The translations under genes and the position numbers were made by a program. This document shows, one piece after another, positions 1 through 7,205 of a stretch of DNA of 13,197 nt; position 1 is the first letter of the stretch, and every line of letters starts with the position of its first letter. This DNA comes from Hellea sp. (GTDB lineage: Bacteria > Pseudomonadota > Alphaproteobacteria > Caulobacterales > Maricaulaceae): NCBI GenBank assembly GCA_020628635.1, contig JAHDEU010000022.1, positions 1 through 13,197 of the forward strand, given 5' to 3'. The notes beneath the pieces are model-generated. The model worked only from the letters and a program-made list of their open reading frames with translations, did not search any database and was not told the DNA's origin.

Positions 1-5
1 ACCTG

Positions 6-947
6 ATGCGCACCTTCACCCGCTATACCGACCTCCCCGACACCGCCCGCGGCGCGGTTATCGCGCTCGGCAATTTCGACGGCCTGCACCGCGGCCACCA
101 GGCGGTCATCGCTCAGGTGCGCGAGATCGCGCAGCACCACGGCGCGCCGTCCGGCATCGGCCTGTTCCGCCCGCATCCGCGCCGTTTCTTCAAACCCGAC
201 GCCCCGCCCTTCCGCCTGATGAGCGCGGGGCTTCGCGAGGGGCTTCTGGACGAGCTCGGCGTGGACCTGCTGTTCGAACTGCCGTTCGACGCCGACATGC
301 GCGACATGGACGACACGGCGTTCGTGGAGCGCGTGCTGCACCGCGGCCTTGGCATCCGCCATGTCGTGGTCGGCGCCGACTACGGCTTCGGCAAGAATCG
401 CTGCGGCGATGTGGAGAGCCTGACGCGGCTATGCGGCGAACGCGGTATCGGCGTGACACCCGTCTCGCCCGTCGGCCTGCACGACCTCTACGGAAAATAC
501 GGCTCCACCGAGATCCGAAAAGCGCTCGCCCAAGGCGACGTGTTCCACGCCCAGCACATGCTGTCACGCCCGTGGATGGTGGACGGCGTGGTGATGGAAG
601 GACAGAAGCGCGGCCGCACCATTGGCTGGCCGACGGCGAACATCTCATTCGGCGACCTCGTCCGGCCCAAGGCGGGCGTCTATGCCGTGGAATGCCACGT
701 CGCGGGTTCGCCAGACTGGCTCCCGGCCGTCGCCAATACCGGCACGCGCCCGACAGTCGGCGGCGAGGAGGCGCGGCTCGAAGCCCACATCTTCGACTTC
801 GACCAGGACATCTACGACAAACGCCTGACCGTGCGCTTCCGCAGCTTCATTCGGGATGAGCGGAAATTCGACAGCTTCGAGCTGTTGAAGGAACAGATCG
901 AGCGCGACGCGCGCGGGGCGCGGGCGGTGTTCGGGCTGTTGGGGTAG
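6..947 (+). CDS. ribF: Bifunctional riboflavin kinase / FAD synthetase (RibF)
   Basis: Converts riboflavin to FMN and then FMN to FAD with ATP, in the cytoplasm. The 313-residue length fits the two-domain bacterial family. The N-terminal FMN adenylyltransferase domain (about 1-185) carries the nucleotidyl-transferase signature GNFDGLHRGH at residues 22-31, with H28 and H31 as the HxGH-like histidines, and a conserved GADYGFGKNR segment near residue 121. The C-terminal flavokinase domain (about 186-305) carries GWPTAN at 207-212, KAGVYAV, and NTGTRPTVGG. The ATG at 6 gives a normal N-terminus, but only five bases precede it, so its ribosome binding site and any upstream partner are outside the window. 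In many alphaproteobacteria ribF lies next to ileS; here a peptide transporter follows instead. Identity is secure from the motifs. Confidence 0.96.
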   Translation: MRTFTRYTDLPDTARGAVIALGNFDGLHRGHQAVIAQVREIAQHHGAPSGIGLFRPHPRRFFKPDAPPFRLMSAGLREGLLDELGVDLLFELPFDADMRDMDDTAFVERVLHRGLGIRHVVVGADYGFGKNRCGDVESLTRLCGERGIGVTPVSPVGLHDLYGKYGSTEIRKALAQGDVFHAQHMLSRPWMVDGVVMEGQKRGRTIGWPTANISFGDLVRPKAGVYAVECHVAGSPDWLPAVANTGTRPTVGGEEARLEAHIFDFDQDIYDKRLTVRFRSFIRDERKFDSFELLKEQIERDARGARAVFGLLG

Positions 948-1055
948 GGCGCAACGCAACTCTTCCTCACAGTGACAGTCATACCGTTGCGGAGGTGAAA
1001 CCGCTGTGGCAGGCGCGATGTCAATGACCGAGCGAGGGGGCCGCTCTAAATGATT

Positions 1056-1061
1056 GAGGGG
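1056..1061 (+). promoter_or_regulatory. Ribosome binding site fixing the transporter start
   Basis: GAGGGG lies four bases before the ATG at 1066. A TTG in the same frame at 1054 would place this sequence inside the coding region and would lack its own Shine-Dalgarno sequence, so the ATG at 1066 is preferred. Confidence 0.6.
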
Positions 1062-1065
1062 TTAC

Positions 1066-2613
1066 ATGACTGATCTGACTGACGTCGCCGACGGTATTCC
1101 GGGCGCACTTGCGGGCGGGAGCCCGACCGAAAAAACAATCTTCGGCCACCCGCGCGGGCTTTTCCCCGTTTCGGTGACCGAAATGTGGGAGCGCATGAGC
1201 TATTACGGCATGCGGGGCATTCTGGTGCTCTTCATGACGGCGGCCATCGCCGATGGGGGGCTTGCCATTGCAACTGCAACCGCGGTCGCGATCTACGGTC
1301 TCTACACGGCATCGGTCTACTTCATGGGCCTGCCCGGCGGCTGGATCGCCGACAGGCTGATCGGATCGCAAAAGGCCATCTGGTATGGCGGCATCGTCAT
1401 CATGTGTGGGCACATCGTGCTGGCTATTCCCGGCACGGCGACTTTCTTCATCGGACTGTTGCTGGTCGTGCTCGGCACGGGGCTGCTCAAACCCAATATC
1501 TCGGCGGTCGTCGGGCAGCTCTACAGCGCCAAGGACACGCGGCGCGACAGTGGCTACGCGCTCTACTACATGTTCATCAATATCGGCTCGTTGATCGGCT
1601 ACACGATCTGCGGCGGGTTGTATGAATGGCAGGGCGCGCATTGGGCGTTCGGCGCGTCGGCCATCGGCATGGCGCTGGGACTCGTAATTTTCTACTTCAC
1701 GCGCGGCGAGCTCAAGGGTGCGGGCGCCGCGCCCATGGCGCCGATGTCGCCCGAAGGCCAGCGCAGGAGCTGGATGGTGATCTGGGCGGTGGTCGCGGCG
1801 ATCGCCGTGGTCACGGCCCTGATGTTGACGGGGACGCTCAGTTTCGATCCAATCGCGGCCTCGAAATTCGTCGCCATTGGGCTGACCGTGATCTTCGTCG
1901 TTTATTTCCTCTGGGTGTATCTCCTTGGCGGACTCAACCCTGTCGAAAAGAAGGGCATGTGGGCGTTCCTGCTGATCTGCATCGCGTCGACCATGTTCTG
2001 GTCCGGTTTCGAGCAGGCGGGCTCCTCGCTGAATCTGTTTGGTCAGGATTTCACCGACCGAATGGTCGGCGGCTTCGAGGTCCCCACTGCATGGCTGCAG
2101 AACGTCAATCCGTTCTTCATAATCACCCTGACACCGTTCTTCGCCTATTTCTGGATCTGGCTCGGCAAGCGCATGATGACGCCGGGCTATGGTCTAAAGA
2201 TGGGTGTCGGACTGATCATCATGGGTCTGGGTTTCGTCGTCATGGTATTTGCCGCCCAAGCCGCCGCGCAGGGCAAGGTCGCGATCTTCTGGCTGGTGCT
2301 GACCTATTTCCTGCACACGGTCGGCGAGCTCACATTGTCGCCGATTTCCCTGTCGGCCGTCTCCAAGCTGTCCCCGCCGCGCTATCTCGGCCAGATGATG
2401 GGACTGTTCGTGCTGACCTACTCCATGGGCAACATCGTGGCGGGCCTGATGGCCGGCGGATTCGATCCCGAAAATGTTGCCGAAATGCCCGACCTGTTCC
2501 GCATGATCGCGACGTTTGCCATCGGTGTCGGCATCGTGGTGTTCCTCGTCGGCTGGTTCACCAAGGGCTGGGAGAAAGAGGTCGAGGACGCGAATATCGC
2601 CGCGGATAACTAG
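1066..2613 (+). CDS. POT/PTR2-family proton-coupled oligopeptide transporter
   Basis: Inner-membrane symporter expected to import di- and tripeptides with protons (major facilitator superfamily, POT/PTR family). The 515-residue protein is hydrophobic almost throughout, with many membrane spans, matching the usual family length of about 450-520. Family marks include TEMWERMSYYG at residues 38-48 (the ExxER proton-coupling motif, with Met where most members have Phe after ER), GGWIADRLIG in the loop after the third helix, GTGLLKPNIS, and FWSGFEQAGSS at 311-321, which matches the conserved FEQ substrate-site region. The start is the ATG with GAGGGG before it. It follows ribF by 118 bases, a gap in which I see no convincing promoter, and ends just before a strong terminator. 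The exact substrate range cannot be read from the sequence. Confidence 0.93.
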   Translation: MTDLTDVADGIPGALAGGSPTEKTIFGHPRGLFPVSVTEMWERMSYYGMRGILVLFMTAAIADGGLAIATATAVAIYGLYTASVYFMGLPGGWIADRLIGSQKAIWYGGIVIMCGHIVLAIPGTATFFIGLLLVVLGTGLLKPNISAVVGQLYSAKDTRRDSGYALYYMFINIGSLIGYTICGGLYEWQGAHWAFGASAIGMALGLVIFYFTRGELKGAGAAPMAPMSPEGQRRSWMVIWAVVAAIAVVTALMLTGTLSFDPIAASKFVAIGLTVIFVVYFLWVYLLGGLNPVEKKGMWAFLLICIASTMFWSGFEQAGSSLNLFGQDFTDRMVGGFEVPTAWLQNVNPFFIITLTPFFAYFWIWLGKRMMTPGYGLKMGVGLIIMGLGFVVMVFAAQAAAQGKVAIFWLVLTYFLHTVGELTLSPISLSAVSKLSPPRYLGQMMGLFVLTYSMGNIVAGLMAGGFDPENVAEMPDLFRMIATFAIGVGIVVFLVGWFTKGWEKEVEDANIAADN

Positions 2614-2636
2614 GCGATACATTCTCCAGACACGCA

Positions 2637-2666
2637 AAAGCCCGCCGGAGACGGCGGGCTTTTTTT
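2637..2666. terminator. Bidirectional intrinsic terminator between convergent genes
   Basis: Near-perfect hairpin: AAAGCCCGCCG at 2637-2647, loop GAGA, CGGCGGGCTTT at 2652-2662, with a run of seven T at 2660-2666. The minus strand has the same stem followed by TTTT (four T). It sits 23 bases after the transporter stop and 43 bases past the stop of the converging DUF937 gene, so it can end both transcripts. It is the clearest regulatory signal in the window. Confidence 0.93.
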
Positions 2667-2709
2667 GTTGGGTTGGTGCTGTTCTGCCCCGGACGAAGGC
2701 GGCCGGGAG

Positions 2710-3378
2710 CTATCGCCGGTTCATCGCCATCCCAAGAATATCATCGAACATGCTGCCGTCGCCGTCCGCGTCGAGCAGCCCGCCCAGCATGCCCAAGCCC
2801 TGCTGGTGCGCCTGCTGCTGTTGCGGGACCATCGGGGTCGCGCCGCCGCCGAGAATGCCGCCGAGCATGGAGCCGAGACCGCCCTTGGCGGAGGCCGCCT
2901 GACCGCCGCCGAGCAGCTGGTTCATCAGCGCGCCCTGCAGCATGCCCTGCATGCCGGAATTGCCGCGGCTCTGGCGGCCCATTGCGCCCATCGCCATCAT
3001 GGCGACCATGGGCAGCATCTTCTTCAGCGCATCGACGGGCAGGCCGGTCTGTTCGGACGCCCGGCTGGCGACCGAACGGCTGACATCCTTGGAGCCGAAG
3101 AGATGGCCGAGAATGCCGTTGCCTTCCGTCTGCGCGTTCTGCTGCAGCGCGCGCGGGTCATCCAAATAGCGGTCATGGCCGCCGGTCTGCAGCGCGCCCA
3201 GCAGGCCCGCCATGCCCTGGGGCGAGCTGGCATTGCGTTTCATGGCAGAGCTGATGGCGGGCAGCAGCGCGCCGACGGCCTGCTGGCTCTGCTGCGGGTT
3301 GAGGCCGTAGGGGCTGCCGGCCTGCTGCGCCGTGCCGCCCGCCATCTGGCCGATCATGTCCATCAGGGTCATTGCCAT
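2710..3378 (-). CDS. DUF937 family protein with acidic DxDxDG tail
   Basis: A 222-residue protein of unknown function, recognised as DUF937 (the YidB-like group) from its N-terminal MDMIGQ segment, the repeated Gly/Ala/Met/Gln-rich helices, and the KKMLPMVAMMAMGAMG segment at 119-133. Low-complexity Gly/Gln-rich stretches follow at 156-195. The C-terminus has D203-A-D205-G-D207-G then D212-D213, an EF-hand-like acidic loop that ends in Ile where a canonical loop has Glu. No signal peptide is visible, so it is probably cytoplasmic. The start at 3378 is supported by AAGGA seven bases upstream; an in-frame ATG two codons later is less well spaced. It is the last gene of the minus-strand run, 53 bases after the preceding stop and just before the shared terminator. 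Function is not known. Confidence 0.85.
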   Translation of the reverse strand: MAMTLMDMIGQMAGGTAQQAGSPYGLNPQQSQQAVGALLPAISSAMKRNASSPQGMAGLLGALQTGGHDRYLDDPRALQQNAQTEGNGILGHLFGSKDVSRSVASRASEQTGLPVDALKKMLPMVAMMAMGAMGRQSRGNSGMQGMLQGALMNQLLGGGQAASAKGGLGSMLGGILGGGATPMVPQQQQAHQQGLGMLGGLLDADGDGSMFDDILGMAMNRR

Positions 3379-3385
3379 GGTGTGT

Positions 3386-3390
3386 TCCTT
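3386..3390 (-). promoter_or_regulatory. Ribosome binding site of the DUF937 gene
   Basis: On the minus strand AAGGA lies seven bases before the ATG at 3378. It is one of the few recognisable Shine-Dalgarno sequences in this run, where several other starts rely on stop-start overlaps. It favours the first of two nearby in-frame ATGs. Confidence 0.55.
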
Positions 3391-3431
3391 TGTTCTGGGG
3401 AGTGCTGTCTGGGCTCAACGGCTGGGCCGGG

Positions 3432-4091
3432 TCAAGGGTTGCCGGGTTTCTCCGGACCACAAACCTTGGCGATTTGCGCCAGCGCGTCCATGGCGCGCTT
3501 GGCGGCTGTTGCGTCGTCCAGCGGCTTGCTCGCCGCATTCCTGCGCCGCCAGAGCAGGGCCCAGCCGTCCTCGCCCGTCTGCGCGTTCAGGCCCAGCGCC
3601 CCGGCATCCGACACGAACACCATCCGCACCTGCCGCTCCGCCTCGCCGCCCATGGCGCGGTTGGTCGCAAAGCCGTCATTGTCGGCGGCTGCGAAGACCT
3701 CCACCGGTCCCGCGCCGAAATCGAGAGTGAACTCGCACACCCGGTCCTGCGCCCCGCGCAGATTTGCCGCGCGGAAGGTCCGCTCCGCGATACCTTCCGG
3801 CGCGCTCACCGGATGGGTGATCAGCACATCATGCGCCCGGTCCGCCAGCCGCGCGAAACGCCGCCCGCTCGCCACCTCCACATGCCGCACGGACAGCACC
3901 TTGGTCGCCGTCTCCTGCACGGTCTCCACCGCGCTCTCCGTCGTGTCCTGCGCGATGCGGACCGGCGCGGTGACAAACCGGTAGGCGAAGAACAGCGCGC
4001 CGAGGACCAGCAGCAGCGCGACGAGCCACAGCCCCGCGCGCAGTGTCTTCTGCCGCTCGATGGCGTGCTGCTTGTCGAGCTCCTCGGTCAT
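3432..4091 (-). CDS. Membrane-anchored protein of unknown function
   Basis: I do not recognise this 219-residue protein. Residues 1-19 are charged, 20-40 form one strong transmembrane helix (LWLVALLLVLGALFFAYRFV), and the rest is soluble. After the helix comes a Thr/Glu/Val-rich segment (50-65, TESAVETVQETATKVL) that could be a short amphipathic helix, then a mixed alpha/beta region. There are two isolated cysteines (119 and 211) and no lipobox. The positively charged residues before the helix are few (K7, R13, K15, R18), but the C-terminal part is probably periplasmic. Its ATG overlaps the stop of the DUF2891 gene by four bases (ATGA), so translation is probably coupled and no separate Shine-Dalgarno sequence is evident. 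The TESAVETVQ region vaguely recalls DUF4230-type anchored proteins, but I would not assign that family. Confidence 0.75.
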   Translation of the reverse strand: MTEELDKQHAIERQKTLRAGLWLVALLLVLGALFFAYRFVTAPVRIAQDTTESAVETVQETATKVLSVRHVEVASGRRFARLADRAHDVLITHPVSAPEGIAERTFRAANLRGAQDRVCEFTLDFGAGPVEVFAAADNDGFATNRAMGGEAERQVRMVFVSDAGALGLNAQTGEDGWALLWRRRNAASKPLDDATAAKRAMDALAQIAKVCGPEKPGNP

Positions 4092-5212
4092 GGGGCGCGC
4101 CAGCCACGATCCGTCATCAGATAGGTCGCGAAGCTGGCGAGCCAGTGTGAGCCGGAATAGTGCTCGTCCGACACGGCGGCGACTCCGGCATCGGAGTGGA
4201 TCCTCGCGGCAGCGGCGAGGGACGCGCGGCGTAGGTCGTCATCCGGCAGGGCGCGGGCGATGTGGTAGAGATTCCAGGCGCGCGACGAGTTCACCCCGTC
4301 CAGATGCACCAGCTTGCCGTCGCTGGCGTCGAGCACCACGGCCGGCGCGAGCCAGTCAGCGGAGCCGTCCTCCGGGATGTTCGGCAGGAAGGCGGTGAGC
4401 CATTCCGCAAACTTGCCGCGCTCCAGCACGCGGCGCATCAGGTCGGCCTCCATCAGGCAGGGCGAGAGGAAGTCTTCGCCTGACGGTTCATAAGACAGCG
4501 GGCAATCCACATCGTCCGCGTGGTAGTCGCGCGCGCGCGCCTTGATCAGCCCGGCGAACTCCGCGTCGCCTGCCGCGTCTGCCCAATCGAGCATCAGCGT
4601 CATGGCGAAGGCGCTCTGGTTATGGGTGCCGAGCCGGATGGGATAGGCGAGCTTGGGCAGCCACGCCTTGGTCGCCGCGACGATGTCGGCCTCCAGCGGC
4701 TCCAGCCGGGCGAGCCATTCCTTCGCTTGCGGGTCGTCCCATTCGCGGAGCTCCGCGGTCAGCTGCAGCAGCCACGCCCAGCCATAGGGCCGCTCCCACG
4801 AACCGCGCTCGGGGCGGCGGAAATTGGCGAGCTCGCCCGCGACGTTCTCAGCGGCGAAGTTCTCGTCCAACTTGGCGATGGCTTCCGCGCGCGCCTCCGG
4901 GTCCAGCGCATCGAGGTGCAACAGCCTCACCAGCAGCCAGTGCCCGTGCACGGCGGAGTGCCAGTCGAAACAGCCATAGAAGACCGGGAAGAGCTCGCGC
5001 GGCGCGCCGATGGATTCCGCATCATTCGTCGTGCGCGAGATCTTGTTCGGAAACTCCTTCTGCACGCAGTCCAGCGCGAGGCGGGAGAAGCGGTCGGCGA
5101 GCTCCGGCTCGATGGTGGTGGGGAAGGCGAGGGGCTCAGTCGTCGTCGGCTCGGCCGCCACGCCCTGCGAGCAGGCGGTGAGCAGGGCGAGGGGCAGGAG
5201 GTGGCGCAACAT
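4088..5212 (-). CDS. DUF2891 domain lipoprotein
   Basis: A 374-residue predicted lipoprotein of unknown biochemical function. From the ATG at 5212 the N-terminus is a short signal peptide with lipobox L11-T-A-C14, so it should be lipid-anchored facing the periplasm. The rest matches DUF2891: FYGCFDWHSAVHGHW at 78-92 with clustered Trp/His residues, further conserved Trp, Tyr and His along a helical protein (NQSAFAMTLMLDW, SYEPSGEDFLSPCLMEADLM), and a C-terminal HYSGSHWLASFATYL segment. The His/Trp clusters at both ends suggest a helical-barrel active site, but that is inference. A TTG at 5248 would extend it by 12 residues and spoil the signal peptide, so the ATG is preferred. It starts 39 bases after the HD gene and overlaps the next gene by four bases. 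Confidence 0.87.
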   Translation of the reverse strand: MLRHLLPLALLTACSQGVAAEPTTTEPLAFPTTIEPELADRFSRLALDCVQKEFPNKISRTTNDAESIGAPRELFPVFYGCFDWHSAVHGHWLLVRLLHLDALDPEARAEAIAKLDENFAAENVAGELANFRRPERGSWERPYGWAWLLQLTAELREWDDPQAKEWLARLEPLEADIVAATKAWLPKLAYPIRLGTHNQSAFAMTLMLDWADAAGDAEFAGLIKARARDYHADDVDCPLSYEPSGEDFLSPCLMEADLMRRVLERGKFAEWLTAFLPNIPEDGSADWLAPAVVLDASDGKLVHLDGVNSSRAWNLYHIARALPDDDLRRASLAAAARIHSDAGVAAVSDEHYSGSHWLASFATYLMTDRGWRAP

Positions 5213-5251
5213 GGTCGCGAGCCTACACGCTGCGGAGGCGCGCGCCAAACA

Positions 5252-5872
5252 TCACTTGGCGAGCGTTTGCAGCTCCGCCGCCAGATTGTCCCGTGCGGGC
5301 GCTTCCCACTCGGCCGCCAGCGCATCCGTCTTGTAGATGCGCGGCATGGCGAGGAAGTGGCGCAGAACGTCGGCGCGGCCGCGGCGGTAGATCGGCCCCG
5401 GCACCCAGCGATATTCGCGGCGGATGCGCTGCGTGTAGTCGGTGTAAACGTCGGGCGCGGTCGCAAGGATCGACAGGTCGATGTCGAGCATCAGCGCCGT
5501 GTCCGAGTCGTCTGTGTCGCCATGGTTCGCGGTCAGGCGGATGGTCTCGTCGATCCAGTCCACCGCGTCCGGCTCCATCTGCCCATGCAGGAAGTCGCGC
5601 GCCATGTCGGCGCTGTCCGCCTCGTTGGTCTTGCTCATCGGCTTGTACACCGCGTCGTGAAACCAGATCGCCAGCTCGATCAGGTCCGCCCGCTCCGCCA
5701 TGTCCGCCCGCGCGTCCAGATGGCCGAGCATGGCGTTGATGTGCGCGGCCGTGTGGTAGTGGCGATGGCGCTCGGAATGGAGCGCGGCGAGCCGGTCGAA
5801 GGTGCCGTTGTCGGCAAGACCTTGCCGGGCGCAGAGTGTTTTCCAACGCTTCTGATCCAACGATGCGCTCAT
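5252..5872 (-). CDS. HD-superfamily metal-dependent phosphohydrolase-like protein
   Basis: A 206-residue cytoplasmic protein that resembles the predicted HD-type phosphohydrolases of the COG4339 group. Candidate metal ligands are in the expected order: H38 and H40 in RHRHYHTAAHI, H44, the HD doublet H72-D73 in LAIWFHDAVY, H117 in TANHGD, and D130/D132 in LDIDLSIL. The substrate is unknown; HD enzymes usually cleave phosphate esters or nucleotides. The frame stays open upstream to 6139, but those 89 codons run through the zinc-ribbon gene in another frame. The ATG at 5872 forms a four-base ATGA overlap with that gene's stop and gives the family N-terminus, so it is the right start. Relatives are sometimes misnamed NMDA receptor subunits in databases. 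Confidence 0.88.
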   Translation of the reverse strand: MSASLDQKRWKTLCARQGLADNGTFDRLAALHSERHRHYHTAAHINAMLGHLDARADMAERADLIELAIWFHDAVYKPMSKTNEADSADMARDFLHGQMEPDAVDWIDETIRLTANHGDTDDSDTALMLDIDLSILATAPDVYTDYTQRIRREYRWVPGPIYRRGRADVLRHFLAMPRIYKTDALAAEWEAPARDNLAAELQTLAK

Positions 5873-6324
5873 CCCGGTACGGCTCCGCAATTGGGGCAGT
5901 GCTCTGGAAAATAGGTTCGCATACGCCGTTGCCGGATCAATGCCGCCCCGCAATCGTTGCAACGCAGATAGTTCGGCAGCTTGTCCTGTACCGCGACATG
6001 GGGGTCCCTCACGCGGTCTCCCAGTAGGATGCGCGGAATCTGCAGAGCTGCATTGTTGATCAAACCGATGACGTCGCGCGTCTTCCAGAAGAAGGTCACG
6101 GTCCAGAGCATCGTCGGAAACCAGAGTACGAGAAACCATGAAAAAGAATTGTCATCGCCTAACACACCCATTTTGAAGGCCACGAGGAATCCGGTGATCG
6201 CAATGAAGAATAACGGCATCCCGAAAAATAAGTGCGAGTCCATAAACCACGTCAGCCGCTTCCGCGCGCTCTCATACGTCTCGCCCTTTATCGGACCGAA
6301 CGGACCCCATCGATATTCGCTCAC
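5869..6324 (-). CDS. Small two-helix membrane protein with C-terminal zinc ribbon
   Basis: A 151-residue protein I cannot name. Residues 30-54 (HLFFGMPLFFIAITGFLVAF onward) and 61-80 (FSWFLVLWFPTMLWTVTFFW) are two transmembrane helices. The C-terminus carries C122-N-D-C125 and C143-P-N-C146, a four-cysteine zinc ribbon that should lie on the cytoplasmic side with the N-terminus. The GTG at 6324 is chosen because it overlaps the hemF stop as GTGA and gives SEYRWGPFG as the N-terminus. The open frame reaches back to 6477, but that extension is antisense-free overlap with hemF and looks like hemF read out of frame. Base composition is unlike the neighbours: I count 55 G+C in the 120 bases 6121-6240 (46 percent), against a clearly higher content around it. 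Function unknown; membrane zinc ribbons often bind partners or nucleic acid. Confidence 0.75.
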   Translation of the reverse strand: MSEYRWGPFGPIKGETYESARKRLTWFMDSHLFFGMPLFFIAITGFLVAFKMGVLGDDNSFSWFLVLWFPTMLWTVTFFWKTRDVIGLINNAALQIPRILLGDRVRDPHVAVQDKLPNYLRCNDCGAALIRQRRMRTYFPEHCPNCGAVPG

Positions 6325-7181
6325 GGCCACTTCACCACGGGTGGCATGCTGCTCAGTATCGTCTTCACGTTCCCTCCCGTCTTCAGCCCAAACGTCGTGC
6401 CGCGGTCCCAGAGCAGGTTGAACTCGACATAGCGGCCGCGCAGGATGAGCTGTTCCTCGCGTTCGGCTTCGGTCCACGGCTCCATCATGCGGCGTCGCGC
6501 GATGGGGATGTAGGCGTCGAGGAAGGCGCGGCCGACGTCCTGGGTGAAGGCGAAATCGGACTCCCAGTCGCCGCTATCGAGCCGGTCGTAGAAGATGCCG
6601 CCGACGCCTCTGGGTTCGTCCCTGTGGTGGAGGTGGAAATACTCGTCGCACCAGTCGCGGTAACGTTCCCAGTCGCGGTTGTGGGCTTCGCAGGGCGCGC
6701 GCATGGCGGCGTGGAAATGCTTCGCGTCGTCTGTCTCGGGATTGCGCTGGTCGTGCTGCACGGGGGTCAGGTCCGCCCCGCCGCCGAACCAGTCCTGGGT
6801 GGTCACGATGTAGCGCGTGTTCATATGGACCGCCGGCATGCGCGGGTTGCGGGGGTGGCAGATCAGGCTGATACCCGCCGCCCAGAAGCGCGGGTCGTCG
6901 CTCGCACCCGGCACGCGGGCGGCCATCTCCTCGGTGAACTCGCCCTGGACCGCGCTGATGTGGACGCCGCATTTCTCGAACACGCGCCCGCGCAGCATGC
7001 CGCCGGTTCCGCCGCCGCCATTCTCGACCTTGCGCAGCCACGGCTCGAAGGTGAAACGGCCGGGCTCCCCGGGATAGAGGTCGTCCGGCGCATCATGCTC
7101 GACGCGCTGCAGCTCGCGGCAGATGTCGTTGCGCAGGTCCCTGAACCAGCCGGCGGCGCGCTTTTTTCTCTCGTCGAACAT
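6321..7181 (-). CDS. hemF: Oxygen-dependent coproporphyrinogen III oxidase (HemF)
   Basis: Carries out the aerobic oxidative decarboxylation of coproporphyrinogen III to protoporphyrinogen IX in heme synthesis, in the cytoplasm. The 286-residue protein is full length for the family. Hallmarks in order are the glycine run GGGGTGG at 55-61, HMNTRYI at 119-125, WFGGGADLTP at 131-140 (Ala where many members have Met), RGVGGIFYD at 191-199, and the long conserved C-terminus from RGRYVEFNLLWDRGT (248-262) through TGGNVKTILSSMPP to KWP. The ATG at 7181 is 24 bases after the DUF3179 stop, with no strong Shine-Dalgarno sequence. The gene's stop overlaps the next start as GTGA. There is no sign of the oxygen-independent HemN in this window. 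Identification is secure. Confidence 0.97.
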   Translation of the reverse strand: MFDERKKRAAGWFRDLRNDICRELQRVEHDAPDDLYPGEPGRFTFEPWLRKVENGGGGTGGMLRGRVFEKCGVHISAVQGEFTEEMAARVPGASDDPRFWAAGISLICHPRNPRMPAVHMNTRYIVTTQDWFGGGADLTPVQHDQRNPETDDAKHFHAAMRAPCEAHNRDWERYRDWCDEYFHLHHRDEPRGVGGIFYDRLDSGDWESDFAFTQDVGRAFLDAYIPIARRRMMEPWTEAEREEQLILRGRYVEFNLLWDRGTTFGLKTGGNVKTILSSMPPVVKWP

Positions 7182-7205
7182 AGCGCCACGCTAGGCGGCG
7201 CGGCG

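Noticed and set aside
950..991. Inverted repeat CGCAACG (950-956) and CGTTGCG (985-991) after ribF
   Set aside because: Seven bases separated by 28 with no T-run is too weak for a terminator, and nothing suggests an operator. Probably chance.
2665..3984. 439-codon plus-strand open frame opposite the DUF937 gene and the unknown membrane protein
   Set aside because: It begins just after the terminator of the plus-strand unit and is Ala/Arg-rich without domains. The minus-strand genes explain the region.
4520..5914. 464-codon plus-strand open frame opposite the DUF2891 and HD genes
   Set aside because: It crosses two recognised minus-strand genes and their junction, and its Arg/Gly/Val-rich composition resembles no family.
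5873..6139. 89-residue N-terminal extension of the HD protein
   Set aside because: It is the zinc-ribbon gene read in another frame. The ATGA overlap start at 5872 gives the normal family N-terminus.
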